From Ophiosphaerella korrae (taxonomy: Eukaryota > Ascomycota > Dothideomycetes > Pleosporales > Phaeosphaeriaceae), in NCBI GenBank assembly GCA_028456385.1, contig JALNQF010000189.1:1-64000 (forward strand): a stretch of DNA of 64,000 nt, written 5' to 3'. Shown here one piece after another: positions 46,901-56,450 of this stretch; position 1 is the stretch's first letter, and each line of letters starts with the position of its first letter. The notes below the pieces were generated by a model. It was not told the DNA's origin, did no database searches, and saw only the letters and a program-made list of their open reading frames with translations. The position numbers and the translations under genes were made by a program.

Positions 46901-47331
46901 GGGCGAGCAAACGGCCTCTTGAAGGCCGGATCGGGAGCGGGAGCAGCAGAGCCAGCGGGTTTTAGGCCAAAGCTAGGGATGCCGCTGGCCCGCCGGTTGG
47001 AAGAAGGGGCGAGGGAGGTGCGTCTGCCGGAGGAGGCCGTCGGGGCGGTGGCGGTCGAGGGGGTGTTGGAGCGAACAAGCGACGCCCTGGATGTCTTTGT
47101 GCGCAGCGGCGCTGGAGCGGGAGCCGGTATGGGTGCGTGTGCGGGTGTTTGTTGTGCTGCTGGCGCACTGGGCCGCGAGATGGACGATACCGACGGCTTC
47201 TTGCGTAGCTGTTCGGTCGAAGAGTGTGGCCGCAGCTGGGACAGGCTCCCCGTGGATCTGAGCACGGGGAGGCGCGAGCTGGACGGCCGTGGTATGCCAG
47301 ACGGCCGTGGGATGGCCGAGGCTTGGTCCAT
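43969..47331 (-). CDS. LRRC40-like leucine-rich repeat protein with disordered N-terminus, 1101 aa after splicing
   Basis: Start at 47331 (MDQASAIPRPSG). Residues 1 to about 540 are Ser/Pro/Ala/Arg-rich and predicted disordered, with three SxIP motifs (SAIP 5-8, SGIP 11-14, SGIP 116-119). A conserved entry (LLRKRIDGARVDGRLNIAAM, then GLKEIPDEI) precedes a leucine-rich-repeat domain of LxxLxLxxNxLxxLP repeats to about residue 1070. The end, VLQKGTDAVLAWLRDRIPR, is like LRRC40, hence the call. A 57-nt intron at 45427-45483 (GTAAGC, CACTAACG branch, AAG acceptor) lies inside a repeat; removal restores RLNLSRNKL. Because it is a multiple of three without stops, an unspliced transcript would still be translated, with 19 extra residues. 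Likely an intracellular scaffold. Divergent from the coiled-coil gene at 47992. Confidence 0.9.
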   Translation of the reverse strand: MDQASAIPRPSGIPRPSSSRLPVLRSTGSLSQLRPHSSTEQLRKKPSVSSISRPSAPAAQQTPAHAPIPAPAPAPLRTKTSRASLVRSNTPSTATAPTASSGRRTSLAPSSNRRASGIPSFGLKPAGSAAPAPDPAFKRPFARPPSRQTSKAPPQPPAASHTGKEDDALGSLEAFRSASRASSRAGSRAGFHDGDDQDRALECEPEPAVATKKKPRPSLSERTIESLAHLPSSPAGGKGRRRSSFFSADNSMPPPLRPASAMSSNSSSRPTTSDGMSHAPSPATPKRPGASSARLSMTVPGKRSISANVTPAATPSKTPSTARPLSVIKKQPLALAQNLQASSRPRPLSESKSMIARTPKPRPSLGSVFGRAVSPPGVSKAGPVTPSLDREASLKKTPSTARLVSNSSNALREHTAKAKAARRSEVADEPIVKSPKAGASSSALREQIAKAKEAARRAKAETTETEMPARTAIVPDPDEIATFDFGLDDPFNQAKGGKSLLRKRIDGARVDGRLNIAAMGLKEIPDEIMQMYKYDPNDATVAWGEIVDLTSIIAADNELASLSDVMFPDVDMEATIDSDEGGPQFGGVQNIDLHGNELRELPRGLRRLTQLSRLNLVSSFCIIARRHVSFTNVTKSRNKLTMESLDVICQIPGLRELRLAENALEGDLSPAIGDLVALEVLDLQANKLTSLPNEVRQLTSLRMMNVSSNQLSSVPMGLFETNLIELVARKNQFEGAFFTINSAPHLQELNISNSSLTKLCEGDTINLPALRLLNVSTNRLTSLPSVETWVNLNSFVIAENKLTTFPEGFSTLEHLRTADFTANDISQIDERIALMSLEHLTLAANPLRERKFLTMSFEDIKRNLSSRLAVAADPAADGLEVEDGGFVEDAVSSTPKWQVTPSGTLDLSAKSLAELDESAFEDSADKIRQLYLQQNAFPAIPASLAHITYLTVLDLSKNNLEVALTIPITLPKLKELRLTSNKLTSFNSLISYLTAPSLQILDISNNRLTGTLPLLRHTFPDLTSILASDNTIGELPADSLSGIKIANLSNNDIERLEPQIGLLTTLISLNVDGNKFRVPNYQVLQKGTDAVLAWLRDRIPRESWKSGGTEFFDADDGETF

Positions 47332-47991
47332 TTATTATCAGTCGTGCTGCCTCGTGTGTCGAGGCAGAGGCATACGGTCTGCGTCTCCGTGCTGGGCCCG
47401 GCGGCTGGAGCTGGCCTGGTTGATTGCCTGGCCAGTCGGTATCCCTTGCCAAAAGAATAATCGGCTTTTGATGCGCACTGAACCGCCCGTTCTCAGCGTG
47501 GCGGTCGGAGGGTTTGATTGAGCCATTGCCCTGACAACGGCACCCGAGGCACTAGAGCGCATGCGGCTAGGGTGGCCCGTCGCGCACCTCTGTACCTGCC
47601 CACCACCTCCTCCCCCGCGCCTTCGCCATCAACATTCGCATAATCGTGCATCCACCAGCAACATCACCATTTGGGCCGCTCGCTGCGAAAATCACAGCCT
47701 CGGCCGGTCGCGTCACCTTCGCGACCCCAGTCGCGCCAGCAACACGGTCGTAACGCGCTCCCCGGTCTGGTTTTGCACTCGCCGCCTGGAACGACCGCCC
47801 GCCTGCCTGCTCGGTACCTGCTGCTTGCGTCGTCCAGATACACCGCCTCTCCAGCACTACGCCCAGCCCTCATTACTATCATCTCTACCATCCGCCTTAT
47901 TTTTGCGACAAGCGCCTATTCATCCCATACTCGACCGGAACCCCGCACCTCGACGTGTCGCGTCTCGTCTGCCTTGGGCGCCTAAGGCAAC
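47332..47991. promoter_or_regulatory. Divergent promoter of the LRR and coiled-coil genes
   Basis: 660 bp between divergent start codons, GC-rich with pyrimidine tracts (e.g. CCACCACCTCCTCCCCCGCG near 47602) and no clear TATA box, as in many fungal housekeeping promoters. Open frames here overlap on both strands and look like composition artefacts. Confidence 0.5.
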
Positions 47992-49383
47992 ATGGACTCA
48001 CCACCACTGCACCAGCCGTTGTTGCAAGACTCGCTGGTGCCTACCACCGAAATTGCGCGCCCCGAAACGCCAAAATTTGCACCCGCGTCGCGTTCTGAAT
48101 CAATAACGCCTCCGCCTTCGTCTCAAATGAGCACCAGACTTCCAAACCAGCCATCCGCCCTCATCGAGGCCGCCGCCGCCCTGTACTCCCATGAGCAAGT
48201 CAACGAAGCCTCTCCAGACGAGCTTCGTTCCATGGTCCACAGCCTGTCTAACATTTTGCGCGATGTGCGGCTGTCAGCAGCGCATTACAAGCTGCAGTAC
48301 AACATGGCCGTCATGGAGAGTCAGGAGGCTTCCAGTCGCATGGCCGTGGAGCTGGCTATGGCTCAGAGGGAAATCGACGTCCTCCAGCAAGCCGAACAGA
48401 AGCGCCGAAACAGCGTGGCTGCGCCCGAACAGACCTACCAGGAGTCGGCCAATGCTGCCAACGCCATCATCATGTCCGAGTTGAGCCGCCAAAACCAGCT
48501 GCTTCAGAACGAAAACGAAGCATTCCGGGACCTGTTCGAGCAGCAGAAGCGCTTGACTGAGCACCGTGAAGGCGAGCTTTCCAGCATGCTAGAAGAGAAC
48601 GACAGGTTGAAGACCAGAATCCGAAAGAACAGGGACCATATCGCCCCACTTCTCGAACAGATTGAGCACAGTTCCCCTCGCTCCGTGTACGGAACCCCAC
48701 ACCAGCCAACACCTCGACAGCGGGCATCTCGTGTAAACCCAGCACCGGCCAACGAGAACAGCAGGGGCCAAAACAACTTCGAGGCGCTTTTGCTTGCCGA
48801 CAAAATGCTTAGCCAAGAAATTGCAACTGCCCCGTCAACACCCACACGGGCGCACATGCCGAGGTCACGTCTGGGGCATCAGCGGGGTGCACAATCAATG
48901 TCATCGCTTCCTCAAACTCCCAACAGGCGCACGGCCCAGCCAAGGGCCAAAGTGCCACGCACTCCTCCTGCCTATGTCCCTGCTGATGTGCCCCAATCTG
49001 CGCCTCAAGCACACTACGCCCATAAACCTGTCCACGGCCGGCGCCGGAGCAGCAATTCGACCATCACCGCCTCAAGCGTGGACGAAGAAGAGGCGTTCAC
49101 TGACCGCGAAGATGATCAAGTGAAAGAGTCTCAAGCGAGCCAGATGGCGACCACCATGCTACGAAAAGCACCCTCATCCAAGATGCCAGCACCACCATCA
49201 AAAACGGCGAGCCTAATCCAAAGCAAGATTTTTGGCCAGGTGAAAAAAGGCCACGGTCTGACCCGCTCAAGCGAGCATGAGAAGCGAAGACTTCATCCGT
49301 CTGAACATCATAGCAGCCCGCAGAAGCGGGGACGCATTGATCCAGGTGTAGGTCTCGGCATCGGCGGCTTGTTGCGAGAGTAG
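47992..49383 (+). CDS. Coiled-coil protein of unknown function, 463 aa, single exon
   Basis: Uninterrupted frame from ATG at 47992 (MDSPPLHQPLLQDSL) to TAG at 49381. A Pro/Ser-rich N-terminus (1-55) is followed by an alpha-helical block: about 55-100 (LIEAAAALYSHEQVNEASP), then heptad-rich coiled coil at about 100-220 (MAQREIDVLQQAEQKRR, LEENDRLKTRIRKNRDH). The C-terminal half is basic, Ser/Pro/Thr-rich and disordered (RTAQPRAKVPRTPPAYVP, GRRRSSNSTITASSVDEEE), with many possible phosphorylation sites. The end is basic then Gly-rich (SPQKRGRIDPGVGLGIGG). I do not recognise a named family; the architecture fits a cytoskeletal or spindle-associated adaptor, but that is inference. Divergent partner of the SxIP-containing LRR gene. 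Confidence 0.85.
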   Translation: MDSPPLHQPLLQDSLVPTTEIARPETPKFAPASRSESITPPPSSQMSTRLPNQPSALIEAAAALYSHEQVNEASPDELRSMVHSLSNILRDVRLSAAHYKLQYNMAVMESQEASSRMAVELAMAQREIDVLQQAEQKRRNSVAAPEQTYQESANAANAIIMSELSRQNQLLQNENEAFRDLFEQQKRLTEHREGELSSMLEENDRLKTRIRKNRDHIAPLLEQIEHSSPRSVYGTPHQPTPRQRASRVNPAPANENSRGQNNFEALLLADKMLSQEIATAPSTPTRAHMPRSRLGHQRGAQSMSSLPQTPNRRTAQPRAKVPRTPPAYVPADVPQSAPQAHYAHKPVHGRRRSSNSTITASSVDEEEAFTDREDDQVKESQASQMATTMLRKAPSSKMPAPPSKTASLIQSKIFGQVKKGHGLTRSSEHEKRRLHPSEHHSSPQKRGRIDPGVGLGIGGLLRE

Positions 49384-49913
49384 ATGAGACCTGATCATTG
49401 TCGCAGGGCTTTTGAGTAACGAGATTACGAACTTGGACACGAGGTATGGCGGGTTTTTGGATATTTTGGTGCGATACTTGGCTTGATACCCTTCTTTTCT
49501 TGTACTATTGCGTTTCGCACAAGTTGGATGTGCACATCTATGACCGATGAGAGCCGCCACTTCAATTGGATGCATTTGGGGCAAATGCAAGGGTTTTGGG
49601 TGATGTGGTGGTGGGATATTATTAGCTAGTCAGCAATTGATGTACATGTGGAAAACTCAAGTTTGAAGAAGTCTTTGTAGTGACTTTGAACGGTGTGGTG
49701 GTGCCAGTGCCAAGATGGATCGTGCCGGCGCCGGGGAAACATTCCACCGCGGCACACAGCTCGAAAATCGTTTTCGAATCTCGAATTTCCAACGACAGCC
49801 CGGTACTAACACACAGGTCCGCCCTCAAAGGTACGCTTCGACCCGCTCTGCATCTAAATCTTGCGCAACCAAAAACAAAAGACTAATTCTTTTCCTGCCA
49901 GACAACCGTAGCA
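49384..49913. promoter_or_regulatory. Intergenic; promoter of the ribosomal protein gene
   Basis: 3' flank of the coiled-coil gene followed by the upstream region of the eL13 gene. A CT-rich stretch, TTCTTTTCCTGCCAGACAAC, precedes the start codon, typical of fungal ribosomal protein genes. No other gene seen. Confidence 0.5.
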
Positions 49914-50776
49914 ATGGCCATCAAGCACAACCAGCAGATCCAGAAGAACCATTTCCACAAGGACTGGTAGGCGGTATCCACGGCATTTCTTGCATGCATC
50001 ATTTGGCTGACTTTTGTAGGCAACGCTACGTCCGCGTGCACTTCGACCAGGTAATTCCCCTCTCACCTTGCTGAGAGTTGTGGCGCCTGTGTTCAATGCT
50101 TACGACCGCAACAGCCTGGCAAGAAGAAGTCCAGAAGAAATGCCCGTGTCGCCAAGGCTGCGAAAGTCGCCCCTCGCCCCGTAGACCTCCTCCGCCCCGT
50201 TGTGCGATGCCCTACCGTCAAGTGTATGCCATTCTGGGAGCTGGACGAGGGATAATACTGACTGGGATGCAGACAACCGCCGTGTCAGGGCTGGCCGTGG
50301 CTTCTCTCTCGCTGAGTTGAAGGGTACGCACCACAGCCCAATCTCGAAGCGACCATACTAATACTTCCATAGCTGCCGGTATTCCCCGCAAGTTTGCTCG
50401 CACCATCGGTATCTCCGTCGACCCTCGCCGTCAGAACCTTTCCGAGGAGAGCCTCAAGGCCAACGTCGAGCGCCTCCAGGAGTTCAGGAAGCGTCTTATT
50501 CTCTTCCCCCGCCGCAACGGCAAGACTAAGGAGGGTGATGCCTCTGCCGAGGACATCAAGACCGCCAAGTCCGCCGAGAACATCGTCCGCAGCGCCGCCT
50601 CCGCACTCCCCATCAAGAACACGATCGCTTTCGAGGAGGGCCCCATTGGCAACTACAAGGGCGAGGAGAATGCTTTCAGGAAGCTCCGCGACTCACGCTC
50701 CGAGGCCCGCCTTATCGGTGTCCGCGAGAAGCGTGCCAAGGCCAAGGCTGAGGAGGCCGAGTCCAAGAAGAAATAA
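49914..50776 (+). CDS. RPL13: 60S ribosomal protein L13 (eL13), five exons, 215 aa
   Basis: Component of the large cytosolic ribosomal subunit. Exons 49914-49966, 50020-50050, 50115-50223, 50273-50323 and 50373-50776 total 648 nt; introns of 53, 64, 49 and 49 nt have GT..AG ends (TACTAAT branch in the last). The product begins [18 protein letters not shown], continues [48 protein letters not shown] and [20 protein letters not shown], all hallmark eL13 segments, and ends in a basic Lys/Glu-rich tail (ESKKK). The 5'-clustered introns are usual for ribosomal protein genes. The 31-nt second exon is easily missed. High expression expected. A conserved anchor gene for synteny. Confidence 0.98.
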
Positions 50777-51840
50777 ATCATCAAATAACTGGTGGTTCGT
50801 CTCTTTACTATGCCTTATGATGGTTTCAAAAGTCAGGCTCACGATATGGGCTTGGGACGGGTTTCCCCGCATGGGCGGCGTCAAATGGTTAGCTCTGTCC
50901 GTATGACAGCATGTGAATGATACCTACTTTGCAATTGCTATTGCAAACTTCGCCCTTGCTGGATTGTAACTTGTCTATTGATATTGATCTGTGTGTGATG
51001 AGCTGGCTATGAAAAGTTTCGTCAAAGTATGTGCGTGATGTTTGAAAAAATAATGCTGCTGAAATGTCGGCCCTTGGCTCGTTGAATCCTCGATGATACG
51101 TAATTACCCGTGCTGTTCAATCCGTCGGTAGGATACAGAGTTTCCGAGTACTAAAGTAAAGTTGGATCAATCATGGCTACAGTTCCAGAGCAAGACACAC
51201 GACTACGCTACGGACGGTATGCTTCGTTAGGGTGTGTTCAGAGTGTTTTTTGGTATGCTTGAAGTCCTGTATTGGGAATCGAATTGATGCTGCACATGAA
51301 CAGTATCGATTTTGTATTCCCGGGCGATGAACTCATTCTGTGATATTTAATTTGCTTTTCCAACCCTGTAAAAATTCTGGCTTTGTATGTTGTGTTTTTG
51401 GGTTGTTTGGGTTGGTTTTGGAGGTCTCGGAGGGGTCGGTTTAGTGCGTGTTATCTGGTTAGGCTTTTATCGTTCTGTCGGTCGGGGCGGGTACTATGCA
51501 CTCTTTTGCCGTTTGGATATTTTGCCACAGCATTGGTTCCATGCGCAAATGCCGTCGATTTCGTAATCAAACGACACAATAAACAGGTCTATTAAATACT
51601 ATAACAATGGATTGCCTTGATATACCAGGCTGACTATAAGCAAAGCCGTATCACGAGGACGTGATGAATTGTTACGTCGTAAATGTTGCAAGTGACTGAA
51701 GCGAGCACTTGTGCAACTTCATAGCATCAAAACCCACAAGTAATTGTACGCGCTCTCGAGGAAAACTAGCCATCTATTACCCTCGATTTCCCTCGATCAA
51801 ACGCCACATGTCCCTCCTCCTCCTCCTCCTCCTCCTATAG
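50777..51840. other. Intergenic, 1.06 kb; one microsatellite, no gene seen
   Basis: 3' flank of eL13 and of the convergent gene that ends at 51841. Contains eight CCT units at 51813-51836. A 70-codon plus-strand frame at 51383-51595 is Trp/Arg/Cys-rich and not convincing. Confidence 0.5.
51813..51836. repeat. Microsatellite (CCT)8
   Basis: Eight perfect CCT units ending 4 bp before the stop codon of the minus-strand gene that ends at 51841. It lies in that gene's 3' untranslated region. Confidence 0.95.
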
Positions 51841-53487
51841 CTACAAAGGAAGGCCTCTATCTTTCCAATTATCCACCCACAGAATCGCCCCGGTAGCATC
51901 AGGCTTCGGCGTTAGATATTTCAGAATCAGCGCGTCTGACTTGGACCAGTTCGCCTCGTCAATCTGGAACAACTTGTCGTACCCGTGGACGCTCGTGCTG
52001 AGCTCACCAAACATGCCGAGTCCGCGCTGGTACACTTGCCAGTCGCTGTACTTCAAGTCGAGCCTGTCGAAGAGCTCGGTCAATTTCGTGTAATTGGCCG
52101 GAGCCGGAGGGGTTTGAGTAGCCGGGGCATGTGGGGGTTGAGGGGCTTTGGAGGCTTTGGAGGCTTTGGAGCTTTTCGGTTTTTGAGGAAGTTGTGGAAC
52201 TGGGGTGGTTTGAGGGGCGTGCGCGGCCATCCCAGTGCTTGCGCTCTGTATTTGGGCAAGTTCGCTGTTGTTGAATTTGGGGTGGTTGGTGGTCCAGTAC
52301 GCGAAATCGTATTCGAGCACGTGTGTGAGGAAGTGCCTCGGGTCTTCTTTGGCTCTTGCTGGGGATGCCGGAAACGTCCCTTGATGGAGTTTGTTGACGT
52401 GCGTCATGAGCATGATGTGCAATTCGGTCTCGGCAATCACTTGCCATGATAATTTCCAGGTTGACGTCGAAGTCTTGAGGTTTGCGCGGGGAAATAGGAC
52501 TTGAAGTTTGGCCTTGTTAGGCAAGTTCTCTAGAACGTGGCGATATCCTACGCAGGCAATAATTTGCTGCCTTTCTGCGACCTCGGATCGGAGTTTGTCC
52601 ATTGAGTTATAGAACAGGCCCCAGTTCTTCAGCTTCTCATCGGCAGCTTTTCTGAGTATCTCAAATGCGCCGTTAGCAGGTACATTGTTGTTCCCTGTGA
52701 TTAAACGTGCAAAGTAGTTGAGGTTCTCGACGAACTTCAACGTCAGCCAGTCTTCAGGAAGCGAAATTGAGTAATTTCCATCTTCGGTCATTCCATTATT
52801 GTATACTTCCATCTTATCAATAATCCAACTTGTCTCCTTGGGCCATTCAAAACTCGCGTCCTCGAGGATTTTAGCTACCTTTTCTTGGAGCGGGTTACTT
52901 ATCATCTCCACTACTAACATATCAGTACCTATGAACCTGAATACGATTTTGTGGTAAAGGCTCACCACGATATCTCTCGTATTGGTATTTCTGGTCCATG
53001 GCGAAGTCATGTATTTGTTTTGCGGCTTCGTTCTGCTCCTCGGACAGAGAACTTCGATTCTGGAGTTGCTCCGCCAAAAGATTGATACTATTGGTATCTT
53101 TGGCTTCGGAAATCATAGAAGTACTAGCCCCAGTGGTCTTGAGGTGCCTCTGGATGGCGCACTGAACTGATAACCAGCACTCCCGGTGAGTATCCGAAAC
53201 AGCAGTAAGGCCAAGCAAGAGATCCCTCACTGCCTCTTGTACATTCAGGTCCTTCTCGAAGAGGGATAGTAAATCCAGTGTTCTTATAGGATTCTCTTCG
53301 AATTGTTCTTTTGCGGGCTTGAAAAAGTCACTCTTTCGGTCGCATTCAGAGACAGGCGGTCCGCCTCAATAAAAATCCATAGCCATTTATCCTTGTTGTA
53401 GATGGACCGTAGCCCGCCTTTTCGCATGAGAAACTTTACCATGAGAGGGAAGATATATCCGTAATAGGGGTCCTCATAACCTCCCAT
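51841..53487 (-). CDS. Unrecognised protein, probably three exons, about 495 aa
   Basis: Exons proposed: 53487-53440, 53332-52966 and 52913-51841 (1488 nt). Intron 2 (52914-52965, 52 nt, GTGAGC, TACTGAT branch, GTTAG) is well supported. Intron 1 (53333-53439, 107 nt, GTAAAG, CTGAAT branch, AAAG) is needed to change frame from MGGYEDPYYGYIFPLM to SDFFKPAKEQFEENP. The alternative is a single-base deletion near 53350 in a longer first exon. The protein is mostly helical and soluble, with a Ser/Lys/Ala-then-Pro low-complexity linker (KSSKASKASKAPQPPHAP) before a C-terminal segment ending DNWKDRGLPL. No signal peptide, membrane helix or known motif. Divergent from the APH-like kinase, with 447 bp between starts. 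Likely lineage-restricted; function unknown. Confidence 0.65.
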
Positions 53488-53934
53488 TATGATCGAAATG
53501 CTGCTATTCCTGCTTCTGATTTAAATCATTTATCGGGCTCAGCATAAAACTACCCAAGCTCCTAGAGAGTAGGGGCAGGGCTTGATTAGATGTAATTGAG
53601 GATAATGTGGGAATGTTCTGTGAGGTGTAGGAAGAGCTGCCATTTGAAGAGGAGCTCCCAAGTAGTGGTTAGATAGGTAATACCGGTGAGCGAGTGGCTG
53701 CCTAGCGATATGCGCCATGTCCTGCAAACTGAGTTGTGATGTATAAGTTATTTTTGGTGGTCGAGCGAAGTGCGGGCTTGGCGGCGCTTAGTTTCCAGAG
53801 CTCTCCACGATGTCTTTGCCTCCCCATTATTCAACACAATCCATTTCACCGCGCGTTGTCTGTAACGATAACACGAAAAACTCGATTCGTCAAGAAGCCA
53901 ACTGCCCGCGCCTACACCTTGCCTCAAAGCTATT
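53488..53934. promoter_or_regulatory. Divergent upstream region between the unrecognised gene and the kinase
   Basis: 447 bp between divergent start codons. No TATA box stands out. A plus-strand frame at 53736-54002 overlaps the kinase start in another frame and is not supported. Confidence 0.4.
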
Positions 53935-54813
53935 ATGGCTTGGGCGCCTGCTCAACTACCTTATCTCAAACCGCCCGACCTACTACCAGCCCCTCTACCT
54001 AGCGAATCTCGTTTCTTCGAATCAACAGCCGTATTTCGGAATGATACATCCTATCACAGGGTGGTTGCGGTCGAGCCTCACTTTATTGTCAAATATGGAC
54101 GGGGTGTTAAAGAGATCGAAGGCCAAGTACTTCTATTTCTCGAGCACCACCTCAAAGCTTACCATGGCCTGCCGAAACTCTACGCAATGTATCGTATCGC
54201 AAGTACAGGCCATGTCTGTCTGATCATGCAACGCATGCTTGGCGTGTCACTCGATCAATTGTGGTCTACCCTCGAGGACTTCGAGAAATCCAAGATCTGT
54301 GCCAAATTAAACGGAATTATCACATCAATCCGAAGCATCCCAGCTCCTCCGCTCTACGGAAGTATTGACCAAGGCCGGTATCACCATTATCTATTCTACA
54401 GTCCCGATGTTAACAAAGAAATATGTGGTCCATTCGAATCCGAGGACCACTTTAATGCGGCACTAGTAAAGCGGCTCCGGTCTGCTTGGGCACAAATGAA
54501 GAAACATAGTTTTAAGGCAGACTTCTATGAGAAAAACCTTGGAAGGGTATTAGTTGGTCATAAGCCTGTTTTCTCGCATTCAGATCTACAAAGAAAGAAC
54601 GTGCTAGTGCATCGGGATACGACGCAGGGCTTGACGGTCAGCCTAATAGATTGGGAGGAGGCCGGCTGGTTTCCAGCTTATTGGGAATACTTCACTGCTC
54701 TGCAAGGCGTACAATGGGATGATGACTGGTCCCAGCGCATCGAAGAAATAACAGAACCTTGGCTCAGCGAAGCGGCAGTCATGAGAATGGTGCATCAAGA
54801 CCTTATATTCTGA
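53935..54813 (+). CDS. Aminoglycoside-phosphotransferase-family (APH/choline-kinase-like) protein, 292 aa
   Basis: Protein-kinase-fold phosphotransferase of a family much expanded in filamentous fungi. Visible motifs: ATP-binding Lys in FIVKYG (K53) with an acidic helix after it (KEIEGQ), the catalytic loop HSDLQRKN (H215-N222, catalytic D217), and the metal-binding Asp in LIDWEEAGW (D239), followed by the family's aromatic WFPAYWEY. All catalytic residues are present, so activity is plausible. Substrate unknown: fungal members are not shown to act on antibiotics. Single exon; start at 53935 is preferred because the N-terminal Pro-rich leader (LKPPDLLPAPLPSESRFF) leads directly into the domain. 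Slightly short but complete. Cytosolic. Confidence 0.85.
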   Translation: MAWAPAQLPYLKPPDLLPAPLPSESRFFESTAVFRNDTSYHRVVAVEPHFIVKYGRGVKEIEGQVLLFLEHHLKAYHGLPKLYAMYRIASTGHVCLIMQRMLGVSLDQLWSTLEDFEKSKICAKLNGIITSIRSIPAPPLYGSIDQGRYHHYLFYSPDVNKEICGPFESEDHFNAALVKRLRSAWAQMKKHSFKADFYEKNLGRVLVGHKPVFSHSDLQRKNVLVHRDTTQGLTVSLIDWEEAGWFPAYWEYFTALQGVQWDDDWSQRIEEITEPWLSEAAVMRMVHQDLIF

Positions 54814-55013
54814 GCGTTAATGTTTGCATTTGCTGGCTCTCTGATATGTCTCAGCTTGTTAAGCACAGAATCATCCAACGTAATTCTTCTACAGGGAGCC
54901 GACTCTAAATAAACGAGTGATACAAGATATGTCCCTCCAGAGGTTCATAGTAACCTGTCTTGATTTTCAACCACAAAGTCGCGTTGTACTTAGCCAATCG
55001 TTTCTCAAGTATA

Positions 55014-55613
55014 TCACTGCCAAACCCACTCCTTCCCGTTCCAGTAACGGTACTGCTTTCGATCTTCGTCCCATACCCAACCTGTACTCTCCGCCGCAGC
55101 GACGGTCTGCGCTTGGCTACTACCTCCCCCTAACGGAGCTTGATCTAGATCGTTATGTAGCAGCTGATGCTGATACAACGCCGGAAGGGCTCGTTGTTCG
55201 GTCCATTCGGTACACTTGATGTACGGTGGTTTCTGCTCATTGGCCTGGTAGAATGACCCGTCTGGTTTGATTTGCTCAGTGGCCATGGTCTTAGGATTGA
55301 ATGCCCTCTGAAGGTGAGGTGGCGGCACTGTCTGCAACACTTGGTCTAAACGCGTTGGGTAGTCTTCGGAGCGGATACGGCCGAGGTACGTCTTTGCGTA
55401 GTATGTCTGGGATAGTTCTGGGTTTCGTCCTGATTTATTTTCATATCTCATACCCGAGACCAAATCACCAGTAACGTGAAAGATTTGACCTCCTCCGTCT
55501 GCTTGCGTCTCAACGAAGAGAACATTGTGATATCTCGTCTCATTACCCATCATAGGGTCTTGCATTCCCAGCGCGTATTGGACTTTGTAGACATTGTATC
55601 CATAGCCCGGCAT
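55014..55613 (-). CDS. Small fungal protein, possibly DUF6540-like, 199 aa
   Basis: Single exon starting MPGYGYNVYKVQYALGMQ. The core (ETRYHNVLFVETQADGGGQI, then FHVTGDLVSGMRYE) resembles a small alpha/beta fungal family in which a His-containing strand is followed by G..I.HV.G; I associate this with DUF6540 but cannot confirm it. The C-terminus ends in a Trp-rich GWVWDEDRKQYRYWNGKEW motif resembling WW/OCRE-type aromatic repeats. No signal peptide or membrane helix. It is convergent with the kinase gene, with 200 bp between stops. Function unknown. Confidence 0.65.
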   Translation of the reverse strand: MPGYGYNVYKVQYALGMQDPMMGNETRYHNVLFVETQADGGGQIFHVTGDLVSGMRYENKSGRNPELSQTYYAKTYLGRIRSEDYPTRLDQVLQTVPPPHLQRAFNPKTMATEQIKPDGSFYQANEQKPPYIKCTEWTEQRALPALYQHQLLHNDLDQAPLGGGSSQAQTVAAAESTGWVWDEDRKQYRYWNGKEWVWQ

Positions 55614-56441
55614 TTCCGATGTGGAAGTTTCGGAAGATAGAATTGTGTAAAAACGTAAAACGCTGCGATGACCGCAAACGACTGATGAAGAGGGGGGTCT
55701 AAAATATGCGAATAGCTATTGGAGTGGTGCAATACGGAACTGTACTAACATCTCCTTGTCTTATATGTTGAAGGGGGCAATCCCGACCCATCGGAGATGG
55801 CAGTGGAGAGCGGTGAGGAGGCAGGACCAGACGTGATTGTTTACGTTCCTGATTAGTGCTGGCTTCAGCCATATATAATTAGTTGCCCCAACAGATAGGA
55901 TACTTCAATACAATTCCACAATATTTATCATTATATACCCACACAGCTTCTGCGTAGTGATATTGCGACACATCCTCAGACAGGGTATTAATCAGGCGTG
56001 TAATCACATGAAACTCTGAATGTCATGAAGAAACGCGCAGTTAGGATGGCCAAGACCCTGGAGTGATGGATAAGAAACCATTACAGTGCTGACATAGTAA
56101 CCCTGTGATACGATGCAAATAGACCGGCCTAACCTAGGCTCATTTCAATCGTTTTGGTACTCCCATTCATACCGCCTTTGTCTAGGGACTGAGCAAGTCC
56201 TCTCCAACGTTTAAGACATTTTAAGAAACAAACTCCTCGCCGCGCTTAGAAATTACGGATCACTTATGACATAAAGCGTACCGAGAGGCGAGGAACAGTA
56301 GCAGCGCTAACCAGCACCATCCAGCACCAACAGCTATGCCGCACCCTTGCAGAAACAATCCTAGCGCTAATAAGCTTGGAGTCGGCGCCACAAGTCACAC
56401 AGAGCGCCAACAGCTGCGCCGCACCCTCCGCAATCCTAACA
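55614..56441. other. Intergenic; degenerate repeat near 56326-56450
   Basis: Promoter region of the minus-strand gene ending at 55613, then sequence without supportable genes. At its right end is a diverged direct repeat described separately. Confidence 0.45.
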
Positions 56442-56450
56442 CTAATCAGC
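56326..56450. repeat. Diverged direct repeat, two copies about 80 bp apart
   Basis: ACCAACAGCTATGCCGCACCC (56326-56346) pairs with GCCAACAGCTGCGCCGCACCC (56406-56426). CAATCCTAGCGCTAATAAGC (56356-56375) pairs with CAATCCTAACACTAATCAGC (56431-56450). Differences are mostly transitions. It may be the subterminal repeat of a decayed transposon. Confidence 0.65.

Noticed and set aside
44514..47521. Many plus-strand frames (up to 248 codons) opposite the LRR gene
   Set aside because: Antisense frames caused by GC-rich codon use of the LRR gene; repeat domains are only on the minus strand.
47561..48106. 181-codon plus-strand frame upstream of and overlapping the coiled-coil gene start
   Set aside because: Arg/Pro/Cys-rich translation of GC-rich promoter DNA in another frame, not protein-like.
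50394..50906. 170-codon frame overlapping the last exon of eL13
   Set aside because: Out-of-frame shadow of the highly biased ribosomal protein coding sequence.
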